Below are positions 59,101 through 64,000 of a DNA stretch of 64,000 bases, piece by piece; position 1 is the first letter of the stretch; every line of letters starts with the position of its first letter. Under the pieces are notes generated by a model. The model had not been told where the DNA came from. It saw only the letters and a list, made by a program, of their open reading frames with translations, and ran no database searches. The DNA lies in assembly GCA_905250125.1 (NCBI GenBank), contig CAJNOL010000072.1:1-64000 (forward strand), in the 5' to 3' direction. The position numbers and the translations under genes were made by a program. Source of the stretch: Rotaria sordida. Taxonomy: Eukaryota; Rotifera; Eurotatoria; Philodinida; Philodinidae.

Positions 59101-62100
59101 TATATCTATAATGACATTTACAGTATGCATATGCGTTCTCTCTATAATCGATCTTAAATATACAAGGACAATATTGTCTCACCTATGAAGAAATTCATCG
59201 AATTGAATTCTTAATGGATATCCTTTTTTTCGAATTTCACACATTTGAAGAACTCCAGAATAACGTAATTGACGTGTAACACAAGGAACAGTTAATGATG
59301 TTGTTTTATCACGAAGTTCATTAGGTTTAATACATCGAACAAAATGACATTGACATACAGTCATTTTATCAATTAATTCTGATAATGAATGCTAAAATAA
59401 AAACAAAACAAAAAAAGATTTTATTTTTCATTTATTTATTTATTTTGTTTATTGGTACAATGTTAAATTAATGTTTTATATTGTTCTATTTTAAACACAA
59501 AAAATTTTGTCTCGATAAATGTAGTCTATATTATGAATAATGGTTTTGACATTCGGCAGACATTTTTTTTTTCTTATTCTGCTCGAGATCGATTCTTGAA
59601 TAATCATCCATATCGTTTTATTATTAAAATGATTTATTTCTATATATTTATTCAACCGAAGTTTGTTTGAATAGAATATTTGACAAGAAAATAAAGTTTT
59701 TATTCATACAAAAAAGAAACATAAAAGTTAATGAGCTCTAGAAAATATACAAAATAAAATATGTTTCCAAATTTAGAGAAGTAAAAATAGAATCAAATGA
59801 TTATTGTAATAAACATATATGAGATTGACTTTAGGCTCGCAAGATTCATTGGTATTTTTTTTTTAATAACATTTCTAAAGAATATTTTTTTTCATAAATC
59901 ATTCATCTAGAGAACAATAAGTATTCTATGATTGTGAAAATAAAAAGCGTACAAGGTCAATAGAAGCATACGTTTTATTTCCGAATAAACTAACAATCTA
60001 GGTAATATTGTAATTCTATACTTAAATAAAAATAGTTCTATTATTGAAAAGAAACTGTAGATGTTGTTATTCGAAGGTATGAAGTAATGAAAAAACTAAA
60101 TTGATGAATGGATCTCAGCCGGAATTGGAAAGTCTGCATCCGACATATCGTTACGTATTGAAAGATTTTTTTTTTCTCATTTATGGAATAAAACGGAAAT
60201 AATTTATAGGTTATAACAAAGAATCTATACTTTAAAATTATACTTTAAAAAAAGAAAGATAATAAATGTATTATTAAAACAAAAAGATGCATATGTAGTA
60301 AATGTATTGATATGTAAGTATGGATTGATTTCGAACTGAATATATATATATATATATATGTCTTTATTTGAGCTTTGCAAAAGGCAAATGAATATTTTCA
60401 ATGATATATTATAGATTTACTTTTATGAATGATAAGATAGACTCAATTGTATGAAAATTGATCTACACTGAATAAATGATATAACGATCAGCAAAAACCA
60501 ATATCGTACATTTATATGTTTATATTATAATCATTAAAGTGAGATGATATCCATCAATAATATGTCATTTGAAAAATAAACTACTTTATGTTTAGATTCA
60601 AAATTGATGAAACATTCTAATCGTTTATTATTACAAAAAATGGTCAGTGAGAAGACATTCGGTATGCATTAGTTGCAAGTTTTCATCAGCGGATTATGTA
60701 AATAGCTATTAGAGCCCGTTGGGTCGGTCTCGAATCCGACCCAATCGATCATACTCTAAAAGTAACAGCTAATTATAACTTGATTACTAAAAGATTATCG
60801 TCAAGATTGTCTGAGAAATATGTAGGGCGCCTTTGTGGCAGAATACAAATAAACGATAAAAAGTATCTCGCACCTTCAGAGCGACTATCCGACTCACGAG
60901 AGAACTGTTCGAAGTGATTTGTCGCTTTTGACACCATATTTTGCCCATAAGTAGTTTTTCAAAATATAGTCGCTTTATTCATATCTCGGTTATGCTACGT
61001 AGAATGATTCTGAAAATTTCCAGTACAATCTAGTCTAGTCGTAGTTTCGATATGTGCAAAATTCAAAAATATGATTTTGTTGGAAAACCAGGATCCTATA
61101 GGAAGATTCTAGTAAAACTTTTTTTATTGCAGTCAAATCACAACCAGGATCTATATTATCTTTGACTTTTTATAGTCTACAGGTCTGCTATTTATGGGCG
61201 GTTGAATCACTTCGAACAGTTCTCTCGTCAGACTAAAAAATTCTGTTCAAAATAGAATTACAGTTCGAGTCGAAAACTTTTGAATCCGACAGACTCTATC
61301 AGCTATTTAGACTTTATCATCTGGCGTACATTTGCAAATATGAATTACAAAATCGACTAAAGTTATAATCAATATCAATGTTAAATGATATCGTCAGTCA
61401 ATTCACGAGTAGATATGAATAGGATTTTTAATCTAACTTACTTTAAAATGAAAAGCTACTGTTCTCATAGCTGTTCCACCAGTTCTTTCAAAAGTATTTC
61501 CATTTGTTTTGTCTGGTAATGTTCTAATTGGTTGTTGCATATGTGTTAATTGTTTTCCATTTTGATTTATTAATGTATCATTTCGTTTTAAATCTCTATT
61601 AGCATGAAATGTATTCGGATGATGATGATGTAAAGATGGTGATGGTGGTAAAACACCTTTTTCATTTAAATTTAAACGAAATAATTCTTGAATTATTACA
61701 TTATTACTTGCTAAAAGAATTACAAAAAAAAACACAACCAATTAAAAAAGAAAATTATTGTTAATGATATTTTACTTCGAGCAACGAAAACAATCGAATT
61801 CGGAAGAAAATCACGATTTTTTTCTAATAATCCAACAATATTATATATAACAGGTGCTGCATAATGACGTATACTAAATGTAGTACCACCATCTTTTGGT
61901 ATTGAATAAATATCACGAAATTGCACTCCAGGTCCATGGTGAAGTTTTGTTGCTAATGTTTGATCTGTTGCTTGTGGAAAACGACTTTCTTCATCTAATA
62001 TAGCTAATATACCTGAATGTTTCTAAATAAATTTAAAATAACAAAAAATAAAAAACTATTTTTTTTTTCCGATAGATTTATATTTACATTTAAAAATGTT

Positions 62101-62372
62101 TCGATAACAAGATGATTATCTGCATAATTAATATCAACTGTATCGATACCTTCCTGTTGGCAATCATAGATTTCCAAATCATAGATATGTTGATTTAAAA
62201 ATCGTTGCATATGTTCATTAGTTACATTTATACATAACTAAATTAAATATTTTACATAGAAAAATAATAAATCTTCTTTTTTTTTGTTGTTGCAAATACC
62301 TGTTCAAAACTATTGGATTTAAAATTTTCAAAACCGAATATATCAAGGACGGATATTGTATGTGCAGAATTA
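52652..62372 (-). CDS. Unconventional myosin, 3' part (class III/XVI-like?)
   Basis: Actin-based motor; the 5' part lies beyond the window. Exons found (minus): 62372..62300, 62237..62088, 62022..61776, 61710..61442, 59391..59183, 58551..58416, 58230..58134, 57730..57618, 57292..57005, 56919..56822, 54662..53999, 53932..53072, 53017..52803, 52729..52652. Motor marks: ISVLDIFGFENF (switch II/relay), SFEQLCINVTNEHMQRFLNQ, DEESRFPQATDQTL, FSIRHYAAPVIYN, LLEKNRDFLPNSI, a His/Asn-rich ~65-residue loop-2 insert, CHFVRCIKPNE, RQLRYSGVLQMCEIRKKGYP, VGRTKLLFRYWHSDQL (converter). An IQ-like VLRGWLARRKYSRLR follows. The tail (about 700 residues) is Ser/Gln/His-rich with polyQ and ends QDVTVTTYL. The class is undecided; motor wording is nearest classes III/XVI. 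The 58134/57730 join does not keep frame, so a microexon or frameshift is likely there. Confidence 0.88.
53127..53136. other. 10-N gap within polyglutamine tract
   Basis: Ten N flanked by TTG repeats on both sides (CAA on the coding strand) in the myosin tail. Repeat length is therefore unknown; 10 is not a multiple of 3, so the frame across it is unreliable in the assembly. Confidence 0.98.
54763..55092. mobile_element. Mariner-type MITE in a myosin tail intron
   Basis: Arms of about 75 bp: ACAAAAGTAGCTGTCCATCT at the left and, reversed, ACAAAAGTAGTGGCCATCCT at the right, continuing through TGCTACTATT. The right terminus extends to TCCAGAACTGTA, the kind of end seen in Tc1/mariner elements; the left terminus has decayed. 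No coding capacity. Inside the 2.16-kb intron 54663-56821. Confidence 0.75.
55201..55256. repeat. Perfect-type 19-bp hairpin
   Basis: GATAGGATCGATTCG, a short T-rich loop, then CGAGTCGATCCTATC. A stable stem in the myosin intron; it may be the centre of another decayed foldback. No function known. Confidence 0.5.
56042..56155 (+). repeat. Dispersed repeat shared with 14264
   Basis: TATTTTGTGAAACACAATCT then AGTGTTGAAGTATA, matching 14264-14375 with substitutions over about 110 bp, same orientation. In a myosin intron. Confidence 0.65.
60699..61309. mobile_element. Foldback element in myosin intron, copy 1
   Basis: Ends TAAATAGCTATTAGAGCCCG (left) and, reversed, TAAATAGCTGATAGAGTCTG (right). 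Inner block GAGAGAACTGTTCGAAGTGA at 60898 pairs with its inverse at 61205-61224. It shares its terminal ATTAGAG...CGGGT(C/T) module and a CTGAGAAATATGTA block with the element at 62563, so the two form one family. Confidence 0.75.
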
Positions 62373-64000
62373 CTAGCAAAAAACAAAAAGAATAAATTCA
62401 TTAATGTAATACTAAACTTCTCATTATAATACTACGCTACTTTTTGAGAACTGAAATTACTCAAAATGTTCAGCTACAGTCTAAAAGCATTGTAAATATG
62501 TATTTCTTAGAAAATGCAATTCTATAACGAACAAGGATATCAATATTTTTTCGTAACTCAACGATTAGAGTCTATCGGGTTCAAAATTTTCGGACCCAAT
62601 CGAATTGTACTTTGATATTTTCAATGAAATTTTCTAATAGGAATAGGATAAACACTCCGAAGATACGAGATACTTTCTTCTGATTTTTTTTGTATTCAGT
62701 GACTAGTACACCTATACATTTCTCAGATGACTTCTCTGAGAAATATGTAAAGTCCAACGGGCACAAAGTTTTCAGACCCGGGACCAATCCGACGAGCTCT
62801 AACTACGAGAAACCTCGATACTTTTTTTTGTCTATATTCCTAATTCTGTTTAAGAGACTGCAGACAAGTCAAAAGTATTGTATTATTGTGTTATATCTTC
62901 AGTTTAAGAAACTGAAAATTGTTCTATTTGACTTAGTTCTTTACCAATTAGATAAGCAAAATTATAAACATCTTCACCCGATGAAATTTTCATCTATACT
63001 TTTGTCAAAAACAATTGAAGGTTTTGATTATACATGATGGTACATAAATAAATAGACGATAAAAACACTCAATATCTCCAGTGTGCTTTAATCAATCAGA
63101 CTGATTTTGTTTCTTGGTGATAGAGTACTCCTCAAAATTTTTACTTAGAAGAAAATCGTTGATGAAGACTGTTTTCAACTAACGCTAATGACCTCAATCG
63201 AGAAATACACTACTGATCGAAAGTATCTCCTTTTGATCTTAGTCTTTAACGAAGGTGTTTAAGACTTAGTCAATCTATCACTATGTAAAATATCTGCAGC
63301 TTTTGAACACTGAAATAAAATTCAATGAAATTGATAGTGTTGATCATCGCATTGAAGCACTACATGATGATAGATTTGCCAAGTCACAAGCTACTTTCCT
63401 TCTTGAGCTATAAGACTTCCAGGAAGACACAGGTTGCTATAGATCATAACTCCTATTCAATTCAAGAGAATGAGGTCAGACTGGTCTCATTGACCTACAT
63501 TGCTAAAGTAGTATATACGCTAAAAATTTCATATGTCTAGCCCTAATAATGTATGAGATACTTTTGGTCAATAGTGCTAGTTGTATACATATATATTCGT
63601 CAGCTTTCTAATGGATCAAAGTTTTAGCGAGTCTTCTATCATCGAGAAAAAAAGTCAGGCCGTTTTCAATCAATCTTTATGATTTTTTTTCTGATTAGAT
63701 TCTTATAATAAGTCTTGACTACTACTGAAAAAAATCAGGAATTTATTTTAAATAAATTCTAAAATATCAATGATTACTACCATCTACTGTTAAAACATGT
63801 CATACAACCAATTTTTCCTTTTCTCGTTTAAATTTTGAAGATTGACAGAATGAAAGAAAATAGTCTGCAATCTTTGAAGACAAGTCTGATGGATGTTTTT
63901 ATTACAATTTTTTTAACATAATTTTTTCTCAATCTTACATATATAATCATCATTCGATTTTCTATCACGCGAGGTTAAAAGTAAACCTCAGATTAAACAA
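62373..64000. other. Intron or upstream part of the myosin gene
   Basis: No motor-domain exon found between 62373 and the window end, so this is an intron of at least 1.6 kb, longer than most here. It holds the element at 62563-62802; the rest is unrecognised. Frames at 62690 and 63325 have no features. Confidence 0.5.
62563..62802. mobile_element. Foldback element in myosin intron, copy 2
   Basis: Left end TTAGAGTCTATCGGGTTCAA, reversed right end TTAGAGCTCGTCGGATTGGT, both followed by an AAAA(C/T)TTT...GGACCC-like block. The arms run on beyond these ends with weaker pairing (about 62535-62845). Related to 60699-61309. Confidence 0.7.

Noticed and set aside
1..64000. tRNA, rRNA and CRISPR arrays
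   Set aside because: I looked for T-loop GTTCGAATC-type motifs, rRNA-like conserved blocks and regularly spaced direct repeats and found none that hold up.

Overview
The window looks like nuclear DNA from a small-genome metazoan, most probably a bdelloid rotifer. It is AT-rich. Its genes are animal genes (coproporphyrinogen oxidase, PRPSAP, TOB/BTG, SOCS6/7, ITPA, a CFAP20 relative, an unconventional myosin). Most introns are 45-80 nt GT-AG introns; the few long ones hold mobile-element debris. Degenerate TGTGGG runs, the motif reported for bdelloid telomeres, occur near 6.9-7.0 kb. The species assignment is inference. There are two assembly gaps: 100 N at 20993-21092 and 10 N inside a polyglutamine tract at 53127-53136.

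Layout. 0-9 kb: the 3' end of CPOX (+), then a decayed element zone (hAT/ZMYM1-like remnant, a 380-bp foldback, a Tc1/mariner DD34E remnant) and a broken lipocalin gene (-). 9-17 kb: an intronless secreted Cys-rich protein (+), a 1-kb foldback with G/C tracts in its ends, a TA-flanked mariner-type MITE, and a 13-exon gene (+) coding for ten ~32-residue repeats. 17.5-24.3 kb: a trypsin-like protease (-) and a broken relative of it (-). Between them are a Ty3-like gag/protease relic and nested inverted and direct repeats around the gap. 24.7-31.2 kb: ITPA, a TMEM272-like membrane protein and a compact SOCS6/7-type protein, all (-); the first two are 60 bp apart. 31-39 kb: a gene-poor stretch, an unknown two-helix membrane protein with one stop, a 640-bp foldback and a broken apolipoprotein-L-like gene. 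39.5-47.5 kb: PRPSAP (+) and TOB (-), convergent, then a microsatellite-rich stretch. 47.5-64 kb: a CFAP20 paralogue (+) with a 1.7-kb foldback in its first intron, another foldback, and the 3' two thirds of an unconventional myosin (-) with a Ser/Gln-rich tail that runs off the right edge.

The intact genes are housekeeping (heme synthesis, nucleotide sanitation, PRPP metabolism), signalling (SOCS, TOB) or cilium/cytoskeleton (CFAP20-like, myosin, repeat protein); I see no single pathway joining them. The striking property of the window is the load of foldback/MITE-like elements: about a dozen separate long inverted repeats, mostly in introns or between genes, next to at least four broken genes. 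The two most unusual genes are the exon-per-repeat protein at 14.9-17.1 kb, whose repeat vaguely recalls tau/MAP microtubule-binding repeats, and the triple-repeat Cys-rich secreted protein at 9.05 kb. A possible trans-splicing acceptor in the TMEM272-like/ITPA spacer suggests an operon. All exon joins were derived by hand from GT-AG sites and reading phase.
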